From positions 1 through 13,329 of the forward strand of contig CALGOL010000139.1 of NCBI GenBank assembly GCA_937960755.1: 13,329 nt of DNA, read 5' to 3'. The position numbers and the translations under genes were made by a program. Shown here piece after piece: positions 6,018 through 13,284 of the stretch; the first letter of the stretch is position 1; each line of letters starts with the position of its first letter. Source of the stretch: an uncultured Azospirillum sp. Its GTDB lineage: Bacteria; Pseudomonadota; Alphaproteobacteria; Azospirillales; Azospirillaceae. Below the pieces are notes generated by a model. That model had not been told where the DNA came from. It did not search any database and was given only the letters and a program-made list of their open reading frames with translations.

Positions 6018-6760
6018 CAACCGGTCGCTCCTTCATCGGCGAATAATTCGATCATGGGACCCGAATTCTCTTCCATGCCTGCGCCTTGGGCGGAATGATG
6101 GTCGTTGCGTTGGGACGCCATCACAGTATCGCTCAAGGCGGCGTCGAACAGATCTTTGAATCGCGCGGCGGGTTCGGGCGACCGGCGATCATCCATCATC
6201 CGGCGCAATTCCGCGATGTGATCGTCCAGCAACAAGGAAAGTCGGCTCAAAAACATAAGCTGTTGTTGCGTGACGTCTTGGAACTGGAGTTCGGCGAGCA
6301 TGGTCATAATCCGCGCGCCGATGGCTTCCGCCTCGATCTTCAAGGATTGGACCGTTTCAGCGTCGCACTGGTGTTCCGACGCGTTCCCAAGCTCTGTGGC
6401 CAGACGTTCGGCGCGATCGTCGATTTCCCGCAGACCTTCGATGATGACTCGGGCGGCGTCGCCGCTCATGCCGGAAATGCGTTCGGCCTGGGCCCGCAGC
6501 AACCGGGTGAAAGCCTGATACTGAAGCAGTTCGTCCGTCGCACGATCAAGACGCGACCGCATCTGCGCACGGCTGCGGCGTTCACCCAAATGGTCGCCTA
6601 AAATCAAGGAGACGGCGGCGATCAAACCGATCGGCGCCGCGGCGCCCACCCCGGAAACGAACGTAGCGCCCAGGCCCGCGAGCGCGCCGACCGTCAATGC
6701 CGCAAAAGCCATGCGAGCGTCGGGAAAACGATGGCGGTCGAGGATGGCCGGGCTGATCAT
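6017..6760 (-). CDS. Membrane-anchored CheZ-like protein (putative CheY phosphatase)
   Basis: A 247-residue protein. Two hydrophobic segments at ~17-37 and ~40-55 form a membrane hairpin. They are followed by a long, mainly helical, heptad-rich cytoplasmic part (58-195). The segment MLAELQFQDVTQQQLMFL contains the FQDxTxxQ pattern of CheZ (Asp143 and Gln147 in Escherichia coli); here Asp162 and Gln166 keep the four-residue spacing. A polar linker leads to a C-terminal tail, GPMIELFADEG, that recalls the CheY-binding tail of CheZ. It sits between two receiver genes, seven bases after cheY. Ordinary CheZ is soluble, so the membrane anchor is odd. The phosphatase role is inferred from the motif and place; it could instead be a structural helical protein. 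Confidence 0.6.
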   Translation of the reverse strand: MISPAILDRHRFPDARMAFAALTVGALAGLGATFVSGVGAAAPIGLIAAVSLILGDHLGERRSRAQMRSRLDRATDELLQYQAFTRLLRAQAERISGMSGDAARVIIEGLREIDDRAERLATELGNASEHQCDAETVQSLKIEAEAIGARIMTMLAELQFQDVTQQQLMFLSRLSLLLDDHIAELRRMMDDRRSPEPAARFKDLFDAALSDTVMASQRNDHHSAQGAGMEENSGPMIELFADEGATG

Positions 6761-6767
6761 GGCGTCG

Positions 6768-7139
6768 TCATCCCTTTGGCAGGATCTGTTTGACCACTTT
6801 CAGGAGGTCGTCGGGCTGAACCGGCTTAACCAACCAGCCGGTGGCCTTGGCGGCGCGAGCCTCGTCGCGCTTGGATTGCTGCGATTCCGTGGTCACCACC
6901 AGAATGGGAATGAACTGCAATCCGGGCATGGTGCGGACCTTGCGGATCAGATCTATGCCGTTCATCCCCGGCATGTGAATGTCGGTGATGATCATGTTGG
7001 GTTTCAACCCCTTTCCCAAAGCGGCCACCGCCAGTTCGCCGCTGGCGGCCGTGGTGACGGCGTAACCGGCCTTCTTCAGGATGGTCTCCATGCTCATCAG
7101 AATGGTGGCCGAATCGTCGACGAGAAAAATGGTGCTCAT
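6768..7139 (-). CDS. cheY: CheY-type response regulator
   Basis: A 123-residue receiver with FLVDDSATI, phospho-acceptor Asp53 in IITDIHMPGMNG, Thr83/84 in VVTTES and Lys105 in LVKPVQPDDL. The sequence type is that of CheY/PilG proteins in che clusters. The start at 7139 is in an ATGA overlap with the ParA-like gene; the frame runs to 7181 but that is inside the upstream gene. It directly precedes the CheZ-like gene, which makes it a likely substrate of it. It is the second of three receivers in the operon. Confidence 0.92.
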   Translation of the reverse strand: MSTIFLVDDSATILMSMETILKKAGYAVTTAASGELAVAALGKGLKPNMIITDIHMPGMNGIDLIRKVRTMPGLQFIPILVVTTESQQSKRDEARAAKATGWLVKPVQPDDLLKVVKQILPKG

Positions 7140-7936
7140 ACGTGCGCCTTTTGCTGGAAAAACGGTCGCGGCAAACGCCACAACTGGGGAAGCTCGTCGG
7201 CGAGCAGGAAGTAATCCATAGCTGCGCGCGAGCGGGGAGAAAAGACTTTCACCGGGCGTCCCGCCGCAAACGCCTCAGCTAAGGCGATATCGCTACGGAT
7301 GCCGCGCAGCATCTTTTCCTGGCCGAACTGGCGGGCGACCTGTTCCAGAACCTCACGGTGATGATTGATGCGATTGTTGACCATCACCGGCAACAGGCAC
7401 ATGCGCTGTAAAGTAGAATTTCCCCGCGACGCAACCCGAAAAAACAAACGCGACAACTGTCTGACACCTTCCGCGCCCAAAGCATGGGGCAATAGGGGAA
7501 TTAAGGCCGCGTCGGCCGCGCTCATGGCGTTGGTCAACAGCTGGCTCAACGACGGCGGGGTGTCGAGAATCACCGCGTCGAAGCGTTGGGCGACGACCCC
7601 GTGACGAACTTGCCGCGCAAGAAGGTCGTCGCCAGCCAGCGCGCCTTCGCCGTCGAACAGCGTGTCGGCTGGAACGCACCAAAGATTGGCGTATGGCGTG
7701 GGCGAAATAGCCGACGACAGGTCGAAATCCGGCCGGCGAAACAGATGGTGGGCGCACGGCGCCCCCTTGGCCGGCGAAACGCCCAAGCCCAAACCCGCGT
7801 GACCTTGGGTGTCGAGATCGACGACCAACGTCCTGAGGCCTCTGGACGCCCATTCGGCGGCTAGATTGACCACGGTCGTGGTCTTGCCGGTGCCGCCTTT
7901 GCGGTTGGAGACCGTCAGAACGAAAGGGGAAGGCAT
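7136..7936 (-). CDS. ParA/Soj-family ATPase of the chemotaxis-cluster type
   Basis: A 266-residue MinD/ParA ATPase. It has the deviant Walker A NRKGGTGKTTTVVNL (signature Lys13, Lys18, Thr19), Walker A' VVDLDTQG (Asp40, Asp42) and Walker B VILDTPPSL (Asp124). No N-terminal helix-turn-helix DNA-binding domain and no parB neighbour are present, so it is not a chromosome or plasmid partition gene. ParA homologues in che operons (ParC of Vibrio, PpfA of Rhodobacter) position chemoreceptor arrays at poles or mid-cell. That is the most likely job here, although no ParP or cytoplasmic receptor partner is seen. It overlaps the small STAS-like gene by one base (TAATG) and the next cheY by four. Confidence 0.9.
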   Translation of the reverse strand: MPSPFVLTVSNRKGGTGKTTTVVNLAAEWASRGLRTLVVDLDTQGHAGLGLGVSPAKGAPCAHHLFRRPDFDLSSAISPTPYANLWCVPADTLFDGEGALAGDDLLARQVRHGVVAQRFDAVILDTPPSLSQLLTNAMSAADAALIPLLPHALGAEGVRQLSRLFFRVASRGNSTLQRMCLLPVMVNNRINHHREVLEQVARQFGQEKMLRGIRSDIALAEAFAAGRPVKVFSPRSRAAMDYFLLADELPQLWRLPRPFFQQKAHV

Positions 7937-8178
7937 TATTGGGCGCCTTTCAGGGCGGGAACCAGCCAGCGCCGCATGAATTCCTCTTCAGGCAAAGAGG
8001 AATAGACGGGTCGCGCCGCTATTAAGACTTGCAATACGGCGGAATGCGCCAGGACGCAGCCCTTCATGCACACCTTGGATTTAGGATGGGATTGCAGGTG
8101 CTCCAGTAACGGTAGCGCCTCTTCAACCGTGCATTCGCCTTCCAGAACGATGGAGTTCTTGCCAAAAGAGATCGGCAT
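7936..8178 (-). CDS. Small STAS-like protein between cheA and the ParA-like gene
   Basis: An 80-residue protein resembling a minimal STAS fold: a start VLEGECTVEEALPLLEHLQS, a central strand KVCMKGC and a loop-helix LAHSAVLQVLIAARP. Ser46 lies where STAS proteins carry the switch Ser, and His45 precedes it. The last ~20 residues are charged. It begins two bases after cheA stops and overlaps the ParA-like gene by one base. Such small STAS-like genes accompany ParA and CheA in some che clusters, to my knowledge without a settled function. Whether it can be phosphorylated by either RsbT-like kinase of the same operon is open. Confidence 0.6.
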   Translation of the reverse strand: MPISFGKNSIVLEGECTVEEALPLLEHLQSHPKSKVCMKGCVLAHSAVLQVLIAARPVYSSLPEEEFMRRWLVPALKGAQ

Positions 8179-8180
8179 GA

Positions 8181-10838
8181 TCAGACAAGCTCCTTCAGAT
8201 TAAGCACCAGCAGAACGCGCCCGTCACCCAGCAGGGCGGTGCCGGCATAGCCGCCGATGCCGGACAAGATGCCGTCGAACGGTTTTAGGATGATGTCCAT
8301 GCCTTCCCGGAAGTGATCGACCACCAGACCGGTCAAAGCCCCGTTGATCTTGACCACCAAAACCGCTTCCTCTTGATCCGCATCGCCGAACCACAAGGGT
8401 TGCGGCACCCCCAGCAAGGCGTCGAGCCGCAACAACGGCACGATGGTGTCGCGCAGCACAAAGCTCTCCGACTGCTTGATCTTCTTCACCCGCGAGCGGG
8501 GGATGCGCACGGTTTCCGCGATATGCTCCATCGGGATGCCGAACAGCATGCCGCCGCCCGCTTCGACCATCATCACCCGCGTCACCGCCATGCTCAACGG
8601 CAATGAGATGCGCACCGTGGTTCCAACGCCCTTTACCGAATTCAACGCCACCGAGCCGCCGGCCTTTTCGACGGTGGTCACCACCACATCCATGCCGACG
8701 CCGCGCCCGGAAAGGTCGGATACGCTGGCGGCGGTGGAGAAGCCGGCGGCGAACACCAGATTGATCGCTTCCTGATCGCTGAGCCGAGCCGCCCGTTCTG
8801 CGTCCATGAGCCCTTTTGCAACGGCGGCGGCGCGGATTTTGGCCGGATCAATACCGCAACCGTCGTCTTGAACCTCAATGACCACCTGGTCGCCTTCCTG
8901 GAACGCGCGGATGATCAGTATGCTGTCCGGATTTTTGCCGGCGGCTTCCCGCTGTTCCGGCGTTTCAATGCCGTGGTCAAGCGAATTGCGCACGATATGC
9001 AACAGCGGATCGCTCAAAACCTCGACGATGTTCTTGTCGGCGGCGGTGTCTTCGCCTTCGATCACCAGTTCGACCCGTTTGCCCAGTTTGCGGGCGACGT
9101 CGCGCACCAGACGGGGAAAGCGGTCCAGAACCTCCGAAACGGGAAGCATGCGGACCGCCATGATGGCGGCCTGCATTTCCTGTGACAAACGGTCGATGAC
9201 CGCATAGATATCCTTGATTTCCCGGGCCATTTCGCGGGAGCCGTGGACGTTCTCCGCCCGCCGCGCCAGAAACGGCAGGGTGTTTTTCGACACCACCATT
9301 TCGCCGATCAGATTCATCAGCGTGTCGATTTTCGCCTGATCGACCTTCAGAATGCGGGCGGGGGCTTGGCGCTGATCGTGAACAGTGGCGGAAGCGTCGG
9401 CTTGCGCGATTTCGGTGGCGCCGACTTCCGCGCCGACTTCCGCGCCGGAGCCGAGAATGCGGTTGAGTTCGGCCAAAGCCGCGGTTCCGGTCCCCGCCGC
9501 TTCCGACGCGTCGCAGGCGGCGGACCAAGCGGCGCAGTCGGCTTTTTCCATCACACCGGAAATCACATTGGCGACGGTTCGTCTGATTGATCCGATCTGG
9601 CCCGGAAACATTTCGGGCTTGAGCAGAGACTCCAGAATAAACCGTTGGGCTTCGAGAATTTCCCGCCCGATGGGCGACAGGTGCGACGCCGGATTGGCGG
9701 ACGATGGGAAGCTTTGGGATTTCACCGTCGCCCCAGCTTCGACCGCCGTCCGCTCTTGCCGCCCCGACGCGCTGACGACGGTGGAAGCGGGGGCGGGCAG
9801 CGGCGGCGCCTCGCCGTCGATGACGGCGGCGATCAGTACTGCGACTTGGCTGGGATCCGGGGCCGGAACGTCAAGCAGGGCGTCGAGCCAGCGCAGCGCC
9901 GACGCCGCGAACAAAGTGGACCCCGTCAGGTTCAACAGCGCTTGGGTGCGGTTTTTCAGGCCCGACCAGTCGCCTTTAGCCGACAAATCACGCGCTTCTT
10001 CGACGAAATCCTCATAGACGGGGTTGTCGTCGGCTTCCCCCGCCAACACGGCCAGTTGATGGGCGGCGACAGGCGTGATGGCGACCTGTTCAATCACGTA
10101 CCGAAACAATTCCTCCACCGAGGTTTGCGGAGCGGCACTGATCGCCCGCAGGCGCAAAGCGCAACGGTAGGGATCGAGCGTGTCCAGATCAGGCCAGGGT
10201 TCCGTCCCTTCCAGCAGCAAGCCGTGCAGGGCGGGAATCTGGCGCATCAGGTTGACGGGGTCTTCGCCGCTGAAAAAGCAATCTTCGACGGGAACATATT
10301 CGATGGCCAAAAGGGCGTGGCCCTGAGCACAGGCGCGAAACGCCTCCAGACGGGCGGCTTCGTCGATCCGCGCCAACCAATCGACATCAAGGATTTCGAC
10401 GGCGGCGGCGCGGCGCGGCGCTTCTTGCGCTGGACCGGAAGCGTCGGGGAGGGCAGGCAACCACCCGCGCAAGGCCGCCGTCATGTCGCGGGACACCCCG
10501 TCGGCGCCGTCGGACAAACGCCCTTTGTGTTCAATGTCGTCGATCCAGGCCCCGATCCGGTCCAAAGCGTCCAGCAGCAAGTCGACAAGTTCGGACGTCA
10601 AGGACAACTGGCCGGCGCGCACTGCGCTCAACACGTCTTCCCCCGCATGCACCAGCTTGGTCAACGCGACAAATTCGAACAGCCCAGACGATCCTTTCAG
10701 GGTGTGGACCGATCGAAAGACGTTGTTGACGACCGCTTCGTCGCCTGGGTTCTTTTCCAAAGCCAACAGGCCCGACGACGCCAGTTGCAGCAATTCGCGC
10801 GCTTCTGCGACGAAGCGGATCAGCAGCGGCGTGGTCAT
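8181..10838 (-). CDS. cheA: Chemotaxis histidine kinase CheA with a long P1-P3 linker
   Basis: An 885-residue CheA. P1/HPt is at 1-105 with phospho-His45 in SVHTLKGSSGLF. A ferredoxin-like P2-type domain lies at ~172-258 (YVPVEDCFFSGEDPVNLMRQ, a form seen in many proteobacterial CheA proteins). A long region at ~260-490 follows, Ala/Pro-rich in parts. P3 dimerisation is at ~495-555 (ILKVDQAKIDTLMNLIGEMV). The P4 ATPase is at ~556-750 with HIVRNSLDHGIE, VQDDGCGIDP and FSTAASVSDLSGRGVGMDVV. The P5 CheW-like domain is at ~755-885. Typical CheA is about 650 residues; the excess is the linker. The start is set by an ATGA overlap with cheY. No cheW or receptor gene is in the window, so array partners must lie elsewhere. 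Confidence 0.96.
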   Translation of the reverse strand: MTTPLLIRFVAEARELLQLASSGLLALEKNPGDEAVVNNVFRSVHTLKGSSGLFEFVALTKLVHAGEDVLSAVRAGQLSLTSELVDLLLDALDRIGAWIDDIEHKGRLSDGADGVSRDMTAALRGWLPALPDASGPAQEAPRRAAAVEILDVDWLARIDEAARLEAFRACAQGHALLAIEYVPVEDCFFSGEDPVNLMRQIPALHGLLLEGTEPWPDLDTLDPYRCALRLRAISAAPQTSVEELFRYVIEQVAITPVAAHQLAVLAGEADDNPVYEDFVEEARDLSAKGDWSGLKNRTQALLNLTGSTLFAASALRWLDALLDVPAPDPSQVAVLIAAVIDGEAPPLPAPASTVVSASGRQERTAVEAGATVKSQSFPSSANPASHLSPIGREILEAQRFILESLLKPEMFPGQIGSIRRTVANVISGVMEKADCAAWSAACDASEAAGTGTAALAELNRILGSGAEVGAEVGATEIAQADASATVHDQRQAPARILKVDQAKIDTLMNLIGEMVVSKNTLPFLARRAENVHGSREMAREIKDIYAVIDRLSQEMQAAIMAVRMLPVSEVLDRFPRLVRDVARKLGKRVELVIEGEDTAADKNIVEVLSDPLLHIVRNSLDHGIETPEQREAAGKNPDSILIIRAFQEGDQVVIEVQDDGCGIDPAKIRAAAVAKGLMDAERAARLSDQEAINLVFAAGFSTAASVSDLSGRGVGMDVVVTTVEKAGGSVALNSVKGVGTTVRISLPLSMAVTRVMMVEAGGGMLFGIPMEHIAETVRIPRSRVKKIKQSESFVLRDTIVPLLRLDALLGVPQPLWFGDADQEEAVLVVKINGALTGLVVDHFREGMDIILKPFDGILSGIGGYAGTALLGDGRVLLVLNLKELV
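9418..9447. repeat. 12-base tandem repeat inside cheA
   Basis: Two perfect copies of gcgccgacttcc followed by a half copy. In cheA it encodes a repeated AEVG/GAEV at residues ~466-474, in the flexible linker before P3. It keeps the reading frame and may vary in copy number between strains. Confidence 0.75.
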
Positions 10839-11233
10839 TTGGTCATCCCCGTCATGAGGCGAGCCACCTCGGTCAGCGTATCCGGCGGAACCGGCTTGAC
10901 GAGATAGAAGTTGGCCCCGGATTCGAAGGCCTTTCGGGAGTCGGATTCCGCGGCCTCAGTGCTGATGGTCACCGCGGGAACGTCGCCGATGCCGGGTTCC
11001 CGACGAATGGACCGAAGCATGGTGTAGCCGTCCATCTTGGGCATGTTGATGTCGACGATGAGCAGATCGTATGAATTGCCCACAACCTTCTCAAAGCCTT
11101 CAACCCCGTTCGTCGCTTCTTCGACCTCGAAATCGGCGGCGTTCAGGATGGTGCGGTAAAAAAGCCGCATGGTGATGCCGTCGTCGATCACCAGCACGCG
11201 TTTGCTTTGGATGCTGTTCGGTGCGTCGCTCAT
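10835..11233 (-). CDS. cheY: CheY-type response regulator
   Basis: A 132-residue receiver with LVIDDGITM, Asp61 in LIVDINMPKMDG, Ser91/Thr92 in VTISTEAAES and Lys113 in LVKPVPPDTL. The ATG at 11233 lies four bases after the cheR stop, with GGA nine bases upstream; the frame extends to 11281 within cheR but those residues are a shadow. It ends in an ATGA overlap with cheA, so it is translated with its kinase and is the likely primary CheA target. The residue after the acid pair is Gly and not the usual Ser/Thr, a minor departure. Confidence 0.93.
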   Translation of the reverse strand: MSDAPNSIQSKRVLVIDDGITMRLFYRTILNAADFEVEEATNGVEGFEKVVGNSYDLLIVDINMPKMDGYTMLRSIRREPGIGDVPAVTISTEAAESDSRKAFESGANFYLVKPVPPDTLTEVARLMTGMTK

Positions 11234-11237
11234 GGCT

Positions 11238-12107
11238 TTATTCCGCGCTGGAAGGCTTCTGATAAACGATCGTGTCGCCAAACTTGCGGGGCACGAACAG
11301 CGAAGTCATCCGGCTCATGCTTTCTGAATGGCCAAGACAGACGAAGCCTCCCGGACGAAGGGCTTCATACATCATTTCCGCCGCTTCCCGGCGGGCGACG
11401 TCGTCAAAATAAATCAAAAGGTTCCGACAAAAGATGACGTCCATGTCGCGGTAGCGGCCGGTCTGGAGCTTGTCAACGATGTTCACCAGGGTAAAGTCGA
11501 TGGAATCGCGCAATTCGTCGCGAATTTGATAAAGCCCGTCGCCGATAGGGGCGAAATACCTTGACAGCAGGTGCGCGGGAAGTCTTTGCACCGACCGCGC
11601 GCCATAGCGTCCTTGACGCGCTTCAGCAAGAATTTTGCTGTCGATGTCGGAAGCGAGAATTTCAATGTCCCAAAGATCCGCTTGATCCCAGAATTCCAGA
11701 ATATGGATGGCGATGGAATACGGCTCTTCCCCCGACGAGCAGGGCATGGACCAAATTTTCAGCGCATGACGCTTATCGCGCCCCCGGACCAAGCTGGGAA
11801 GCATACCCTTAATTAATGCCTGGAATTGATAATCCTCGCGGAAAAAATAGGTTTCATTGACCGTCATAGCATTAATGAGCAGTTGTAATTCTTGCCCATC
11901 CATCTGGAATCTCACCAGATTGAAATAGTCACGAAAACTTTCGGACTTCGTCTTTTCCATACGTTCGACTATGCGGCGCTCGACATAATATCTTTTGTTC
12001 TCTTGAAATTGAATCCCGGTCTTGCGGTAAAAAAATTCAATAAATTTTGCGTATTCCTCCACCGTCATGGAGAAATTTTCTTTTGACGGGCGGAAAAGAG
12101 CGTTCAT
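11238..12107 (-). CDS. cheR: CheR chemotaxis methyltransferase
   Basis: A 289-residue S-adenosylmethionine-dependent methyltransferase that adds methyl groups to receptor glutamates. The N-terminal helical domain is at ~14-85 and ends in MTVNETYFFRE (81-91). The SAM-binding loop IWSMPCSSGEEPYSIAI is at 118-134, ASDIDSKILAEAR at 152-164, and FCRNLLIYFDD at 226-236, where Asn-Leu-Leu-Ile-Tyr forms the motif IV-like segment. No extra TPR or pentapeptide-tethering domain is fused. The start ATG is one base after the HEAT gene stop; a second ATG at 12068 would drop 13 residues that do not belong to the family fold. The first half of the gene is clearly lower in GC than the rest of the operon. Confidence 0.95.
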   Translation of the reverse strand: MNALFRPSKENFSMTVEEYAKFIEFFYRKTGIQFQENKRYYVERRIVERMEKTKSESFRDYFNLVRFQMDGQELQLLINAMTVNETYFFREDYQFQALIKGMLPSLVRGRDKRHALKIWSMPCSSGEEPYSIAIHILEFWDQADLWDIEILASDIDSKILAEARQGRYGARSVQRLPAHLLSRYFAPIGDGLYQIRDELRDSIDFTLVNIVDKLQTGRYRDMDVIFCRNLLIYFDDVARREAAEMMYEALRPGGFVCLGHSESMSRMTSLFVPRKFGDTIVYQKPSSAE

Positions 12108-12108
12108 G

Positions 12109-12729
12109 TCAGTCGGCCCGGATGCGGCGAATGGCGGTGTCCACCGCGAAGACGATGAAAGCGTCGTCGGCGAAACGGGCGCGCAGTTCCTCCAGAGCTT
12201 CGATCGCCTCCATTCCGCCGACCTCCGCCAGGGCGTCGACGGCGGCCGCGCAAACGTTTATGTGGCTCTCTTTGCGCAGGACTTCGGTCAACAGCCTTGG
12301 CGCCTCCTCAAAGCGCAATGCGCCTAGAATATTGACGGCGAAAATGCGGACGTCGCTATCGTCGTCGTTGAGCAAGTCAGAAAGATGAGGCGCTATGGCG
12401 TCGGGCATTTCCTGCAACGCTTCGATGGCGCCGTTGCGCAATTGCGCGTCGTCGCTACGCAGATGCATGGCCAAGCGACCGGCCACATCCGGGGATTGCA
12501 ACCGGATCAGGCTGGTGAAAAGCACGGCCCGCACGCTTGGACCGCGTTCGTGCTCCAACCTGTCGCACAAGGCCATGGCGGCTTGCGGATGGTCCGCCAG
12601 TTCACGGGCGGCGTTGCGGCGTGCGCGCGCATCGTCCGACGACAGGGACAGCAGCAGCGACGCGACGTCTCCGCCGACCGGTTCCATAGACGCGGCGGCG
12701 GGCCCGGATTTACTTTTGACCAAGGCCAT
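12109..12729 (-). CDS. HEAT-repeat protein of the che cluster
   Basis: A 206-residue all-helical protein built of about five HEAT / PBS-lyase-like repeats from ~20 to the end. The recurring pattern is xxDVRxxAxxALxxL, for example DDARARRNAARELADHP, DDAQLRNGAIEALQEMP, DDDSDVRIFAVNILGAL and HINVCAAAVDALAEVGG. HEAT repeats serve as protein-docking scaffolds; no catalytic residues are seen. The ATG at 12729 overlaps the end of cheB by 20 bases and has a good GGAGAAG site; a later ATG at 12687 lacks one. Its place between cheB and cheR suggests a part in adaptation or array assembly, but the partner is unknown. Confidence 0.82.
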   Translation of the reverse strand: MALVKSKSGPAAASMEPVGGDVASLLLSLSSDDARARRNAARELADHPQAAMALCDRLEHERGPSVRAVLFTSLIRLQSPDVAGRLAMHLRSDDAQLRNGAIEALQEMPDAIAPHLSDLLNDDDSDVRIFAVNILGALRFEEAPRLLTEVLRKESHINVCAAAVDALAEVGGMEAIEALEELRARFADDAFIVFAVDTAIRRIRAD

Positions 12730-13284
12730 AGCGCTTCTCCGTTCTCGCTGTTTGCGTCATCAGCCAACTGCTCAGTTGGCCCGCGACCTTCCCGGCGGGA
12801 ATGACCACCGAAGCGCCCCCGCGCTTCACCAGTTCGCCCGGCATGCCGTAAACGACGCAGCTCGCCTCGTCCTGAGCGATGGTGCGACCACCGCGGCGTT
12901 TCAGTTCGACCATCGCGTCGGCCCCGTCGTCGCCCATGCCGGTCAGCATCACCCCGATGATGCGTTCGGGCGGAAAAGCGTGCAGCGCGCTTTCCACCAG
13001 ACGCGTTACGCTGGGGTGCCAGATATATTGGCCGCCCGCCGGCATCGGATTGACCACGTAACGGGTGGCCCGCCGACCGATGACGACGTCGGCGTCGCCC
13101 TTGCCGATGTAGATTGCGCCCTGCTCCAACGGCGTTTGCGTCGCGGCCTCCAGCACGGTCAATTGGCAAAGCTCATTCAGGCGGCGAGCGAAGACCGATG
13201 TGAAACTGCCCGGCATGTGCTGGGCGACGACGATGGGCCAAGGGAAATTTGCCGGCAGCGCCGACAGGATTTCCTCCAGCGTGC
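12710..13284 (-). CDS. cheB: CheB methylesterase domain, 5' end missing
   Basis: The C-terminal CheB methylesterase/deamidase, which removes methyl groups from receptors. Visible genomic sequence starts at TLEEILSALPANFPWPIVV. It includes the catalytic His in AQHMPGSFTSVFARRL (His codon 13217-13219) and the catalytic Asp in MLTGMGDDGADAM (near 12926-12928). The nucleophile Ser of the GxSTGG loop and any receiver domain lie beyond the edge. The apparent start at 13318 (MTGVQTCALPIC...) is translated adapter, not protein. It ends with YGLGQK, overlapping the HEAT gene by 20 bases. Whether this is a full CheB with receiver domain or a receiver-less form cannot be decided. Confidence 0.93.

Noticed and set aside
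5635..6036. N-terminal extension of the rsbR frame by 134 codons
   Set aside because: Low-complexity Arg-rich shadow of the receiver gene; the ATGA-coupled ATG at 5634 gives a normal RsbRD-type protein.
7136..7936. Plasmid or chromosome partition locus
   Set aside because: There is no parB or centromere-like repeat; the ATPase is embedded in a che operon.
9645..10907. Plus-strand open frame of 420 codons opposite cheA
   Set aside because: It is antisense to a cheA reading frame with all expected domains, is Arg/Gln/Gly-rich without motifs, and reflects GC-rich codon bias.
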